This document shows, piece after piece, positions 8,381 through 17,663 of a stretch of 64,000 nt of DNA. Source of the stretch: Periweissella fabalis (GTDB lineage Bacteria; Bacillota; Bacilli; Lactobacillales; Lactobacillaceae); NCBI RefSeq assembly GCF_012396505.1, contig NZ_JAAXPN010000010.1:1-64000 (forward strand), given 5' to 3'. Numbering within the stretch: position 1 is the first letter of the stretch; the number at the start of each line of letters is the position of its first letter. The notes under the pieces were generated by a model that was given only the letters and a program-made list of their open reading frames with translations, was not told where the DNA came from and searched no databases. The position numbers and the translations under genes were made by a program.

Positions 8381-8666
8381 AAAAAAGCTCGCTCCTATGT
8401 TAAAAAACATAGAAACGAGCTTCGTCGTGAACCATTCTACTTCGATATTGTGTTGCCAAAATATCCTCATTAACGGACAAATAGTATCCGTGTGCGTTGG
8501 TAATGGTCGCCACCCCATCATAAATTCATAACTACATTACTCATTTATGCCAATCACAGGCCATTTTCAAAAGAATGTTAATGACGTCTTCTCAACAACC
8601 GACGCTTTCTGTATAATAACAGTCCAATTTACTTTCCTGATCAATTTGTTTGCATATCAAACTATG
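8381..8666 (-). promoter_or_regulatory. Methionine T-box leader of metQ
   Basis: Minus-strand leader of about 285 nt. The stem I apical sequence CAGAAAG..GGTTGTTGAGAA is shared with the Tyr T-box at 41041. Basal pairing CAGG/CCTG is followed by specifier ATG in GAAAATGGCCTG, and a TGG-containing acceptor-binding segment GAATGGTTCACGACG lies just before the terminator. The terminator stem is 8422-8406 / 8401-8385 followed by T residues. Uncharged tRNA-Met is expected to favour readthrough into metQ. The T-box sequence deviates from AGGGTGGNACC, so confidence is moderate. Confidence 0.72.
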
Positions 8667-8672
8667 AGGATA

Positions 8673-8701
8673 ATATTAAAGCGTGATTAAAAAAATGTCA
8701 A
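8673..8701 (-). promoter_or_regulatory. Promoter of the metQ T-box transcript
   Basis: Minus strand: perfect -35 TTGACA (8701-8696), 17-bp spacer, -10 TAATAT (8678-8673). Transcription should start near 8666. Confidence 0.85.
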
Positions 8702-8786
8702 TATCTTTTTTTAATTTAATTTAAAAGGGCTTACAAGTGATTTATAGCACAAAGTTTTAAGTTTCACAAAATTTTACGCAAAAAAT

Positions 8787-8816
8787 TTGAAAGTACTGCC
8801 TAACTATGTGTAAAAT
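8787..8816 (+). promoter_or_regulatory. Candidate cydABDC promoter
   Basis: TTGAAA (8787-8792) and TAAAAT (8811-8816) with an 18-bp spacer lie 60 bases before cydA. The stretch between it and the divergent metQ promoter contains only one TTCACAA half-site that could belong to a redox regulator, too little to call. Confidence 0.55.
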
Positions 8817-8876
8817 AGGCTAAGTAATATTTATGTTTAGATTTTTTAATCGCAATTTTTTGGAGGAAATAACATA

Positions 8877-10328
8877 ATGATTGATTTAGCACTATCTGTT
8901 GTTTCTTTAGCACGTTTCCAATTTGCAATGACCACAATTTTTCACTTTTTCTTTGTGCCATTTTCAATTGGGATGGGTTTAATTGTTTCTATTATGGAGA
9001 CCCTGTATGTGATAAAGAAAGACGAAGTCTACAAGCATATGACAAAATTCTGGAGTAAGATTTTCTTACTTAGTTTTGCCGTAGGGGTTGTTACAGGGAT
9101 CATTCAAGAATTCCAATTCGGAATGAACTGGTCAGCATATTCACGATTTGTAGGTGATATCTTTGGGGCACCACTTGCTGTTGAAGCACTTGTTGCCTTT
9201 TTCCTAGAATCAACTTTCCTTGGTTTCTGGATGTTTAGTTGGGATAAGGTTAAACCTGCTTTACACGTAACCTTTGTCTGGTTGGTAACAATTGGTTCAA
9301 GTTTATCTGCACTTTGGATTTTAATTGCTAATTCATTTATGCAAAATCCAACTGGTTTTATCCTTAACAAAGAAACTGGTCGGGCACAATTAGTAAACTT
9401 TGCTGATTTACTTAAAAACCACCAAGTTTGGTTGGAATTTCCACACGTTTTAATTGGAGCATTTTTAACAGCTGGATTTGTGGTTGCTGGGATGTCAGCA
9501 ATGGCTTTATTACGTAAAACACAACATACGGATTTCTTCCGTAAATCAATGAAAGTTGGTTTGATTGTCGGTTTAGTTACAACATTTGGAATGTTATTTA
9601 CTGGTGATCGCCACTCATTATTTTTACAAGACGATCAACCAATGAAATTTGCCGCAACTGAAGGATTATACGAAAATGTCGGTGGTAAAAATAAATCAGA
9701 ACCATGGGCTGTAATTGGTTGGTATAATGAAAAAGAACACAAGCCTGATTTTGAAATTAATGTACCTTATGTACTATCAATTCTAGCTCACCATTCACTT
9801 ACTGGTGAAAATAAGGGTGCTAACACTATTAATAAGGAATTGCATGAAAAATATGACAAGAAGTTTGGTAAAGATATGAACTACTACGTTCCTTTCAATG
9901 CCATCTTCTATGCTTTCCGTGTAATGGCAGTTTCTGCGGGAGCCTTTCTAATGGTTGCGGTTGTTGGACTATGGTTTAACCGCAAAAAACATTCTGATAA
10001 GTTCCTTATGAATCAAAAGTGGTGGTTGTGTATTATGTCAATTGTGACTTTCTTACCATTTGCTGCTAATACAGGTGGTTGGTTAGTTACTGAATTAGGT
10101 CGTTACCCTTGGGTAGTTTACGGCTACTTGACAATTGCTGATGCCGTATCACCTAATGTTTCTGCTGCATCGATGTTATTTTCTAACATTGTTTACTTCT
10201 TAACATTCTGCACACTTGGTGGAGTTATGGTTTATTACGCAGCACGTGTGCTTCGTGAAGGGCCAGATGATGTTATGAAAGCAAAAACAGTCGTAAAAGA
10301 CCCATTTGCAGAGGAGGCTTTTAACTAA
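8877..10328 (+). CDS. cydA: Cytochrome bd ubiquinol/menaquinol oxidase subunit I
   Basis: The catalytic subunit of cytochrome bd, a membrane quinol oxidase that reduces oxygen to water. Lactic acid bacteria need supplied haem, and usually menaquinone, to use it. The 483-residue polytopic protein has the N-terminal haem b595/d His in MTTIFHFFFVP (H23), the b558 His in EFPHVLIGAF (H190), the conserved acidic residues of PLAVEALVAFFLEST and the quinol-loop GDRHSLFLQDDQP. The Q-loop is of the short, Gram-positive type. TGGAGGA precedes the ATG at 8877. It starts a four-gene unit; its stop overlaps the cydB start. Confidence 0.96.
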   Translation: MIDLALSVVSLARFQFAMTTIFHFFFVPFSIGMGLIVSIMETLYVIKKDEVYKHMTKFWSKIFLLSFAVGVVTGIIQEFQFGMNWSAYSRFVGDIFGAPLAVEALVAFFLESTFLGFWMFSWDKVKPALHVTFVWLVTIGSSLSALWILIANSFMQNPTGFILNKETGRAQLVNFADLLKNHQVWLEFPHVLIGAFLTAGFVVAGMSAMALLRKTQHTDFFRKSMKVGLIVGLVTTFGMLFTGDRHSLFLQDDQPMKFAATEGLYENVGGKNKSEPWAVIGWYNEKEHKPDFEINVPYVLSILAHHSLTGENKGANTINKELHEKYDKKFGKDMNYYVPFNAIFYAFRVMAVSAGAFLMVAVVGLWFNRKKHSDKFLMNQKWWLCIMSIVTFLPFAANTGGWLVTELGRYPWVVYGYLTIADAVSPNVSAASMLFSNIVYFLTFCTLGGVMVYYAARVLREGPDDVMKAKTVVKDPFAEEAFN

Positions 10329-11344
10329 TGTCAACATTACAAATTTTATGGTTTGTCCTAATTGGCATCTTATTTGCCGGATTCTTCTTCCTTGAAGGCT
10401 TTGACTTCGGTGTTGGTATGGCTGTTAAGACACTCGCCAAAGATGCACATGAACGTGACGCTTTAATTGGATCAATTGGACCTAACTGGGATGCCAATGA
10501 AGTCTGGTTAATTACTGCCGGTGGTGCAATGTTTGCAGCAATGCCCATCTGGTATGCCAGTCTCTTTTCAGGTTTTTATATTCCATTATTTTTAATATTA
10601 ATAGCTTTGATTTTCCGTGGAGTTTCATTTGAATTCCGTGCTATGGCTAAATTCAATAAAGCTAAAAATATTTGGGAATGGGCAACTGCCATTGGTTCAT
10701 TCTTTGCTCCATTCTTGTTTGGAATGATTTTTACAGCCCTTGTAAAGGGAATGCCAGTCGATGCTAACTTTAACATTCGCGGTCACTTTTTTGATTTTGT
10801 TAATTTATTTACCATCGTTGGTGGGGTTGCTTTAGTGTTGATGAGTTACATCCATGGTTTGAACTTTATTCGTTTGAAGACCCATGGTGATATTCGTTAC
10901 CGTGCAGCTAAGGTTGCTAAGGTACTTTACCCAGTTCTTTTAGCTGGTGAAGTTGTCTTTGCAATTTTACTTTTTATCTATACTGATTTTTTCCAAAACA
11001 AACCAATGCTTACAATTATTTTATTGGCAGTAATTGTTTTGGCAACTGTGGTATCATATGTTGCAACATTAAAGGATAAAGAAATTTTGAGTTTCATTGC
11101 TACAGGAATCAATTTAGTTGGCCTTGTTACTTTACTTTTTGTTGGTTTATTCCCACGTGTAATTGTTGGCAATAACTCAGCACACTCATTACTAATTAAA
11201 GATGCTTCAAGTTCACCATACACATTAACAATTATGACTTGGATTGTGGTTTCAATTTTACCAATTGTGTTGGCGTACCAAATTTGGAGTTACTATGTCT
11301 TCCGGAAACGGATAACTGTAGGTCAAGCAGGTAGCGCACATTAG
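10328..11344 (+). CDS. cydB: Cytochrome bd oxidase subunit II
   Basis: The second membrane subunit of cytochrome bd, structurally supporting CydA. The 338 residues include about eight or nine transmembrane segments and begin with the family-typical FFFLEGFDFGVG and IGPNWDANEVWLITAGGAMFAA. The start codon overlaps the cydA stop (TAATG), so the two are translationally coupled. The next gene, an assembly ABC transporter subunit, begins 36 bases later behind AAAGGGAG. Confidence 0.96.
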   Translation: MSTLQILWFVLIGILFAGFFFLEGFDFGVGMAVKTLAKDAHERDALIGSIGPNWDANEVWLITAGGAMFAAMPIWYASLFSGFYIPLFLILIALIFRGVSFEFRAMAKFNKAKNIWEWATAIGSFFAPFLFGMIFTALVKGMPVDANFNIRGHFFDFVNLFTIVGGVALVLMSYIHGLNFIRLKTHGDIRYRAAKVAKVLYPVLLAGEVVFAILLFIYTDFFQNKPMLTIILLAVIVLATVVSYVATLKDKEILSFIATGINLVGLVTLLFVGLFPRVIVGNNSAHSLLIKDASSSPYTLTIMTWIVVSILPIVLAYQIWSYYVFRKRITVGQAGSAH

Positions 11345-11380
11345 GCTCCTCTGATCGGATTTAAAGGGAGATTTATTTAC

Positions 11381-13123
11381 ATGATTGATCGGCGCTTATT
11401 CACAATGCCGGGAATTCGTAAAACACTTGGAATGCTTGCAGTGCTAATAACACTGCAAGCATTTAGTGTATTATTCCAAGGAAAATACTTAAGTATGAGT
11501 ATTGTAACGTTGTGGCAGCAAAAGCCATTCGTTGCTGTCTTACAAACTTTTGGGTTCTTTTTGGTAGCATTCGTCTGCCGGCATTTATTAACTGTCTTAA
11601 AAAACTATGTAGTTGGCCACTGGGTTGAAAAGACTGTGACAACCCTTCGACATGATGTCTTGAAGCAAGTTGGTGCTTTAGGGCCTAAAATTATCCAAGA
11701 AAAGGGAACTGGAAATACGGTTACCTTAGCATTGGAAGGAATCGATAAAGCACAAACATATTTGATGCTGGTATTAATTAAAATGTTTGATATGATGATC
11801 ATTCCATGGATTTTATTAGCTTATTTATTTACTGTTTCATGGCCGGAAGCAACCTTTATGCTTGCTATCTATCCAGTAGTAATTATCTTTATGATTATTT
11901 TAGGTTATGCAGCCCAGGCTAAAGCCGATAAGGAATACGCTAACTTTATACGACTAAGTAATCATTTCGTGGACGCATTACGTGGATTACCAACATTAAA
12001 ACAACTAGGCTTGAGCCGACGCTATGCTACTAATATTCATCGTGTTTCAGAAGACTATCGTAAATCAGTCTTATCAACACTTAAGATTGCGATTTTATCA
12101 ACATTTACTTTAGACTTCTTTACAACACTATCAATTGCGATTGTTGCAGTTTTTTTGGGCTTTAGTTTAATTGATGGAACGAAAGCTTTATTGCCAGCTT
12201 TGACGATGTTAGTATTGGCACCGGAATATTTCTTGCCATTACGCAATTTTGCTAATGATTATCATGATACATTGGATGGTAAAAATGCTTTAGGTGATGT
12301 ACTTGATTTATTGTCAAGACCAACCTTAATTGATAACCAACAGCTCAAATTAGAGCAATGGAATACTGAAAGTCATCTAACGCTTGATAATGTTACTATC
12401 GCTTATAATGATAACGATGAACCAACTTTAACGATTGAACATTTAGCCTTACAGGGATATCAAAAAGTGGGAATAATTGGTCGATCAGGCTCTGGTAAAT
12501 CAACCTTACTTAATTTATTAGGTGGTTTTTTGGCACCAACTAATAATGAAAAACAAAAAATTATGTTGAATAAACAACCTGTTGAGCATTTACAGCTACA
12601 AGCTTGGCAAAAACAATTCCAATATATTCCGCAAACACCATATATATTTCATGCAACTTTAGCTGAAAACGTTGCTTTTTATGCCCCAGATGCTAGTGAA
12701 GAAGCTATAATTTTAGCCCTTGAAGCAGCCGGTTTAGCAACATTTTGGCAAAATCTTCCCAATGGTTTGGCGACTTTAATTGGTGAAGGTGGGCAAGCGG
12801 TTTCTGGTGGGCAGGCCCAACGGATTGCACTTGCACGTGCTTTTCTAACTCCAGAACGTCGTGTATTATTATTTGATGAACCAACGGCACACTTAGATAT
12901 CGAAACTGAAATGAATATTAAGAAAGCGATTATCCCTTTATTTGAAAATCACTTAGTATTATTTGCTACACACCGTTTGCATTGGGTTAAGCAAATGGAT
13001 TATGTATTAGTAATTGAAGATGGTAAAATCGTAGAACAAGGTACACCAGATGAATTAGCAAGTCGTGGTGGGGCATTTGTACGCTTGGTAGCAGATGTCA
13101 ATCAATTAGGAGGTGTTAAATAA
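11381..13123 (+). CDS. cydD: Thiol reductant ABC exporter subunit CydD (cytochrome bd assembly)
   Basis: Half of the CydDC heterodimeric ABC exporter needed to assemble cytochrome bd; in studied bacteria it moves cysteine/glutathione and binds haem. The 580-residue protein has an N-terminal six-helix exporter domain (~1-310) and a C-terminal ATPase with Walker A GRSGSGKST, signature VSGGQAQRIALA and Walker B VLLFDEPTAHLD. In Bacillus the same position in the operon is called cydC. Its stop overlaps the next start (TAATG). Which half is D and which is C is assigned by gene order and is less certain than the family. Confidence 0.88.
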   Translation: MIDRRLFTMPGIRKTLGMLAVLITLQAFSVLFQGKYLSMSIVTLWQQKPFVAVLQTFGFFLVAFVCRHLLTVLKNYVVGHWVEKTVTTLRHDVLKQVGALGPKIIQEKGTGNTVTLALEGIDKAQTYLMLVLIKMFDMMIIPWILLAYLFTVSWPEATFMLAIYPVVIIFMIILGYAAQAKADKEYANFIRLSNHFVDALRGLPTLKQLGLSRRYATNIHRVSEDYRKSVLSTLKIAILSTFTLDFFTTLSIAIVAVFLGFSLIDGTKALLPALTMLVLAPEYFLPLRNFANDYHDTLDGKNALGDVLDLLSRPTLIDNQQLKLEQWNTESHLTLDNVTIAYNDNDEPTLTIEHLALQGYQKVGIIGRSGSGKSTLLNLLGGFLAPTNNEKQKIMLNKQPVEHLQLQAWQKQFQYIPQTPYIFHATLAENVAFYAPDASEEAIILALEAAGLATFWQNLPNGLATLIGEGGQAVSGGQAQRIALARAFLTPERRVLLFDEPTAHLDIETEMNIKKAIIPLFENHLVLFATHRLHWVKQMDYVLVIEDGKIVEQGTPDELASRGGAFVRLVADVNQLGGVK

Positions 13124-14880
13124 TGCAAACAATTATTAAAATGTTTAATACCGATAAATGGGTTTTACCTTACCTACGACGCTACAAAAAATTATTAGCA
13201 CTGGTAATTTTTTTAGGGTTTATGACAGTTTTTTGTGGGACAGCCTTAATGTTTGTTTCAGGTTATTTAATCTCACGCTCGGCTCAACATCCAAGCAATA
13301 TCTTGCTGGTTTACGTACCAATTGTTTTGACGCGTGCGTTTGGAATTGGCCGGCCCGTATTTCGTTATGTCGAACGTTTAACCTCACATAATTGGGTTTT
13401 ACGCTTAGTATCTGATTTACGTAAGAAATTGTATTTACAAGTTGAACAACGGGCTACTACAATTCGCCAAGAAAAACAAACAGGTGATGTCTTAGCATTG
13501 TTGGCAGATGATATTCAACATATTGAAAATCTTTATTTAAAGACGATATTCCCAGTCGTAATTGGTTGGTTGTTATATCTAAGTTTCACAATTTTTGTAG
13601 GTTACTTTAACTGGGCCTTTGGTTTATTAATGGTATTATTATTTGGAGTTATTACAATTTTATTGCCATTAATTTCAGTAGCTTTAAACGGAGCACGTAG
13701 CTTTAAAAATCGACAATTACAACATGAAGTTTATGTTAGTTTAACTGACGGTGTACTGGGATTGACTGATTGGGTAATAGCTGGGCGCCAAGCAGAATTT
13801 GTGGAAAAACAAACCGTATTAATGCAGCAACAAGTCAAAATTCAACGTCAAGATATGCAATTCACTTGGTGGCGCGACTTTATTTTGAATTTAATTGTGG
13901 CAGGTATTACATTTGTAATGTTGTATTTTGGAAAAGTTCAGTTTGGTGATTCTTTTTTTAATGTCAATTACATTGCTGCCTTTACACTAGCTATTTTCCC
14001 GATGATTGATGCTTTTCAGGGGATTTCAGCCGGATTAACGGAAATACCTACGCATCAGGCTTCTTTAGAACGTATGAATAGCTACGATGATTTAACAGTT
14101 ACAGCACCGCAAACGGCGACAGTGGATCAAGCAAAAGTATTGGATTTTAAGGAAATTATTTTTGAAGATGTTACCTTCCATTATCCTAATCAAGAGCAAT
14201 CAGTTTTAAGCCACATTAATCTAAAAATAGATCGAAAAGGGACCTATGCTCTTTTAGGACCTTCTGGAGCGGGAAAATCAACTATGTTACAGTTATTATT
14301 AGGTGATTTACAACCGACTTCGGGGCATTTTAAAATTGACGGTTATGATTTAGAAACGTTGCAAGAATATCGCCATGATTTATTCGGCGTATTAGATCAA
14401 CAACCATACCTATTTAATACCTCAATTATGAATAATGTACGTTTAGGAAATTTAACGGCAACTGATGATGATGTAAAAGCAGCTATTGCGGCTGTTGGTT
14501 TACGTGAATTAGTTGAAAAATTACCTGATGGTTATAATACTGTGATGACAGAAGGTGGCCAACGTTTTTCAGGTGGAGAACGGCAACGCTTTGCATTAGC
14601 TCGTATCTTGTTACAAGATGCACCGATTATTATTTTGGATGAGCCAACAGTAAGTTTAGATCCAATTACTGAGAATGAAGTTTTAACAACTATTTTCAAA
14701 CTTTTAGCTGATAAAACAATTATTTGGGTAACACACCACTTAACAGGTATTAATTTCGCTAATCAAGTATATTTCCTAGATAATGGTAATTTTACAATGA
14801 GTGGATCACCACAAGCTTTATATGCTCATAATCAGCATTTTAAGCAACTTTTAGATTTGGATACGGGGATGATTAATTAG
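13123..14880 (+). CDS. cydC: Thiol reductant ABC exporter subunit CydC (cytochrome bd assembly)
   Basis: Partner half-transporter of the preceding gene. The 585 residues contain an exporter-type membrane domain with the loop FGIGRPVFRYVERLTSHN, which is characteristic of CydC, and a nucleotide-binding domain with Walker A GPSGAGKST, signature FSGGERQRFALA and Walker B IIILDEPTVSLD, then H-loop THHL. The start overlaps the preceding stop by one base. It ends the cyd operon proper; the glucosaminidase follows after 19 bases with its own ribosome site and could be co-transcribed. In the Bacillus naming this gene is cydD. Confidence 0.88.
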   Translation: MQTIIKMFNTDKWVLPYLRRYKKLLALVIFLGFMTVFCGTALMFVSGYLISRSAQHPSNILLVYVPIVLTRAFGIGRPVFRYVERLTSHNWVLRLVSDLRKKLYLQVEQRATTIRQEKQTGDVLALLADDIQHIENLYLKTIFPVVIGWLLYLSFTIFVGYFNWAFGLLMVLLFGVITILLPLISVALNGARSFKNRQLQHEVYVSLTDGVLGLTDWVIAGRQAEFVEKQTVLMQQQVKIQRQDMQFTWWRDFILNLIVAGITFVMLYFGKVQFGDSFFNVNYIAAFTLAIFPMIDAFQGISAGLTEIPTHQASLERMNSYDDLTVTAPQTATVDQAKVLDFKEIIFEDVTFHYPNQEQSVLSHINLKIDRKGTYALLGPSGAGKSTMLQLLLGDLQPTSGHFKIDGYDLETLQEYRHDLFGVLDQQPYLFNTSIMNNVRLGNLTATDDDVKAAIAAVGLRELVEKLPDGYNTVMTEGGQRFSGGERQRFALARILLQDAPIIILDEPTVSLDPITENEVLTTIFKLLADKTIIWVTHHLTGINFANQVYFLDNGNFTMSGSPQALYAHNQHFKQLLDLDTGMIN

Positions 14881-14899
14881 AAATATATAAAGGAGAGTC

Positions 14900-15571
14900 A
14901 TGGCAGTTAAAAAGCGACGCAATCGTAAGCGTAAAATGAATAGTAAATTTAGTATTCAAGATTTTTTTGTCAAAAATGGACAACTTAAGCGTCGTAATAC
15001 CGTGCTCTTTATCATTGGTGTATTATTACTATGTGTAATGGCGCTCCATTGGCAAAATCAACGTCAAGAAGCTACAAATACCGTTACGGCACCATCGAGT
15101 ATCTATCAACAGCGAGTTAAGTGGCTAAATTCATTAGCACCATATGCACAACAGCTACAACGTCAATATGGTGTTTTGGCTAGTATTACATTAGCACAAG
15201 CCGCACATGAATCTAATTGGAATAATAGTCAACTTTCACAAAAATACTACAATTTCTATGGTATTAAGGCTGCACCTGGGCAAAAATCTATTTTGCTACC
15301 AACAAGTGAATTTGTAAAAGGACAGTGGGTGACAGTTAGGGCACCGTTTAAAGTATATGATAATGTACAGGGCTCAATGCTAGATCATGCACAGTTACTA
15401 GTTCGAGGTACTAGTGAAAATCATCAACGATACAATCAAGTTATTCATGCAACAAACTATGTTGCAGCAGCTAATGCATTGTATCAGGCAGGTTATGCTA
15501 CCGATCCGGAGTATGCCCAAAAGTTAATCAAAATTATTGAAATGTATCATTTGAATCGATTTGACCGATAA
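14900..15571 (+). CDS. Membrane-anchored GH73 N-acetylglucosaminidase (autolysin)
   Basis: A 223-residue cell-wall hydrolase. A basic cytoplasmic N-terminus is followed by one transmembrane anchor (~34-50). A Glucosaminidase (GH73) domain then spans ~70-220, with the catalytic Glu in QAAHESNW (E104) and the typical NFYGIKA and LLVRGTS segments. It cleaves GlcNAc-MurNAc bonds in peptidoglycan, probably for wall growth or separation. There are no LysM or SH3 repeats, so anchoring depends on the membrane helix. AAGGAGA precedes the ATG at 14900. It sits 19 bases after cydC and 29 bases before the PurK-like gene. Confidence 0.9.
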   Translation: MAVKKRRNRKRKMNSKFSIQDFFVKNGQLKRRNTVLFIIGVLLLCVMALHWQNQRQEATNTVTAPSSIYQQRVKWLNSLAPYAQQLQRQYGVLASITLAQAAHESNWNNSQLSQKYYNFYGIKAAPGQKSILLPTSEFVKGQWVTVRAPFKVYDNVQGSMLDHAQLLVRGTSENHQRYNQVIHATNYVAAANALYQAGYATDPEYAQKLIKIIEMYHLNRFDR

Positions 15572-15600
15572 AAGCTAGTCGGATTTAGGAGGCACTATTA

Positions 15601-16737
15601 ATGGCAACACAATTTTATCCAGGCCAAACATTAGGAATTATTGGAGAAGGCATCAATGGGCCTATATTGGCGCAAACAGCGCGGAGAATGGGTTTTCGGG
15701 TTGCTGCCTATAGTTCTGATGTGGAAGCAGAGGTCTTACATGTCGCTGATCTACGCTTTGTTGGTGCAAATGATAATTGGGAAGAATTACGATCGTTTGC
15801 TGAAAGTTGTGACTTTGTAACGTATGAAAGTCAGAATATAAGCACGCAAACATTGGAATATATAAAGCAATATGCTGACTTACCACAAGGTATTAATACA
15901 TTAGAAATTTCAATGGATCGCCTAATGGAACGGACTTTGTTTGAAGATTTAAATATTAATTGTTTACCATATATGACTGTTGTTGATTTAACGGATGTTG
16001 TCAATGCTGCGGCATCATTGGGATATCCTGTAGTTTTAAAATCAATTCCTAAAGTAACGGGTATCGAAAAAGAAGTGATTGTTGAAAATGAAGCATCAAT
16101 TGGTAAAGTTGCTGAAATGATTGATACTGGAACATTCATTATTGAGTCATGGTTAAGCAATGTTCGTGAATATTCAGTGGTGGCTGCGCGAGCATTGGAT
16201 GGTAAAATCAGTACGTATCCGATTATTGAAAATTTTTATACAGGTGGTAAGTTAATAAAGACCGTTACACCGGTTAAGTTACCTGATGAGATTGAATTTG
16301 AAATGTATCGAATTACAGAGCGCATTGGTGAAAATATTAATTATCGTGGTTTATTCCAACTTGATTTTTATGTCACTGCAACGGGAAATTTAATTGTCAA
16401 ACGACTAGTAGCGACACTAAGTCAAGCAAGTGCAATTTTTGATCAGGTGACAAATGTATCAGTATACGAGCAACACATCCGAGCCATTGCTGGACTGCCT
16501 TTATCTGTGGTTACAGCAGCTTGGCCAGCAGTGTTAGTACCGTTTTCTGATATTGATGATACTAAGCTACGGACGCAGTGGCTGATTAAAGATAATTGGC
16601 ATTTTTCTTTTTACCATAATGCAGGACAATTATTACATGATGTTTCTGGACACTTTGTTGCTACAGGGACGGATGTGCAGTCATTATTAGATCAAATAGA
16701 TGCTACTAAGTTTATTTCAAATGACGATACAGCGTGA
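15601..16737 (+). CDS. PurK-like ATP-grasp protein with degenerate active site
   Basis: A 378-residue protein colinear with N5-carboxyaminoimidazole ribonucleotide synthase (PurK): an N-terminal GIIGEGINGPILAQTARRMG nucleotide-fold start, a VTYESQNI segment and an ATP-grasp middle with VVLKSIPK. Motifs that PurK needs are missing. The GYDGKGQ loop is replaced by KVTGIEKEV, and the metal-site VNEIAPRPHNSGH is replaced by VKRLVATLSQASA (K257-R258 for Asn-Glu). No other pur gene is near. It may be a non-catalytic paralogue or have a changed substrate. TAGGAGG precedes the ATG at 15601. The family is clear and the function is unknown. Confidence 0.8.
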   Translation: MATQFYPGQTLGIIGEGINGPILAQTARRMGFRVAAYSSDVEAEVLHVADLRFVGANDNWEELRSFAESCDFVTYESQNISTQTLEYIKQYADLPQGINTLEISMDRLMERTLFEDLNINCLPYMTVVDLTDVVNAAASLGYPVVLKSIPKVTGIEKEVIVENEASIGKVAEMIDTGTFIIESWLSNVREYSVVAARALDGKISTYPIIENFYTGGKLIKTVTPVKLPDEIEFEMYRITERIGENINYRGLFQLDFYVTATGNLIVKRLVATLSQASAIFDQVTNVSVYEQHIRAIAGLPLSVVTAAWPAVLVPFSDIDDTKLRTQWLIKDNWHFSFYHNAGQLLHDVSGHFVATGTDVQSLLDQIDATKFISNDDTA

Positions 16738-16763
16738 ATTAAATAGTTAAATGTTTAAATAAC

Positions 16764-16912
16764 GCTAAATGAGATGTGGTAAAAAAACCTCAGATAATGA
16801 CTAAAGCATAGAAAAAAAGACTGAATTTATTTTTATAAATTCAGTCTTTTTTCGTATTTTATGAAACTATCTGTTTTTTGGAGCACATTACTAGTAGCAA
16901 AGAGTTACAGTT
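16764..16912. repeat. Dispersed terminator-centred repeat, copy 2
   Basis: The right flank (TCGTATTTTATGAAACTATCTG, then ATTACTAGTAGCAAAGAGTTACA) matches the right flank of the full copy at 53391-53625 and the copy at 60827-60972. The central hairpin sequence (16813-16852) is not shared with those copies. The element reaches the rpiA stop codon. Confidence 0.6.
16813..16852. terminator. Bidirectional terminator between the PurK-like gene and rpiA
   Basis: An 18-bp perfect stem (16813-16830 / 16835-16852) with core GACTGAATTTAT and A/T tracts on both sides, loop TTTT. The same GACTGAATT core occurs in the hairpins at 42643-42701 and 45115-45150. Confidence 0.9.
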
Positions 16913-17597
16913 ATCGAATATTATCAATAACTTGTGGACCTTCTGGTCGACCGATGATCAAAGTATTTACATGATCAAGGAATAAACCGTGTTCAACAAC
17001 CCCAACCATATTGATTAACTCAGTACCTAACTGTTTGGGATCAGGAATCGAATCAACTTGTAAATCAATAATATAGTTGTGGAAATGCGTTAACTTAGGA
17101 TTACCATTTTCATCACGTCGAATTTTTGGCTTGTATCCAGCTGCAATTAATTTATCCACCACGTGCTTACTACCAAAAGGAATAACCTCGATAGGCAGTG
17201 GGAAAGCACCTAATGTCTTGACCATTTTAGAATTATCAACAATCCAGATGTTACGTTTTGAATTTGAAGAAACAATTTTTTCCCAGAGATGAGCGGCACC
17301 GCCACCTTTAATTCCTTGGAAGTTTTCATCAACTTCATCAGCACCATCAACTGTTAAGTCAATGTAGTCGACATCATCAATATTTTTAATTTTGATACCG
17401 AGAGCTGTCGCTTGATTTCTTGTTCGATCAGAAGTAGGGACCCCGACAATATTAAGGCCTTCATTCTTGACGCGTTCACCAAGAGCCGCCACGAAAAACT
17501 CGGCAGTAGAACCAGTCCCAAGCCCAACAATCATACCATCTTCAACATATTGGGCGGCACGTTCTCCAACTTGTTTTTTTAATTCAATTTGATTCAT
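16911..17597 (-). CDS. rpiA: Ribose-5-phosphate isomerase A
   Basis: Interconverts ribose-5-P and ribulose-5-P, linking pentose phosphates to nucleotide synthesis and to the phosphoketolase pathway of heterofermenters. The 228-residue protein shows [12 protein letters not shown] (residues ~24-35), [11 protein letters not shown], the catalytic [11 protein letters not shown] and [13 protein letters not shown], the normal RpiA set. The ATG at 17597 follows AAGGAGAG on the minus strand. It is the second gene after a small acetyltransferase, 66 bases apart, and the pair may be co-transcribed. It ends against the repeat and terminator shared with the convergent PurK-like gene. Confidence 0.95.
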   Translation of the reverse strand: MNQIELKKQVGERAAQYVEDGMIVGLGTGSTAEFFVAALGERVKNEGLNIVGVPTSDRTRNQATALGIKIKNIDDVDYIDLTVDGADEVDENFQGIKGGGAAHLWEKIVSSNSKRNIWIVDNSKMVKTLGAFPLPIEVIPFGSKHVVDKLIAAGYKPKIRRDENGNPKLTHFHNYIIDLQVDSIPDPKQLGTELINMVGVVEHGLFLDHVNTLIIGRPEGPQVIDNIR

Positions 17598-17663
17598 AAC
17601 TTCAAGAGCTCTCCTTGTGTAAACTGTGCATTAAATAATTATACCTAAAAAAAAGTTTAAAAG

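Noticed and set aside
8702-8786. Rex or CcpA operator upstream of cydA
   Set aside because: Only a single TTCACAA half-site is present, with no inverted partner, and there is no cre match.
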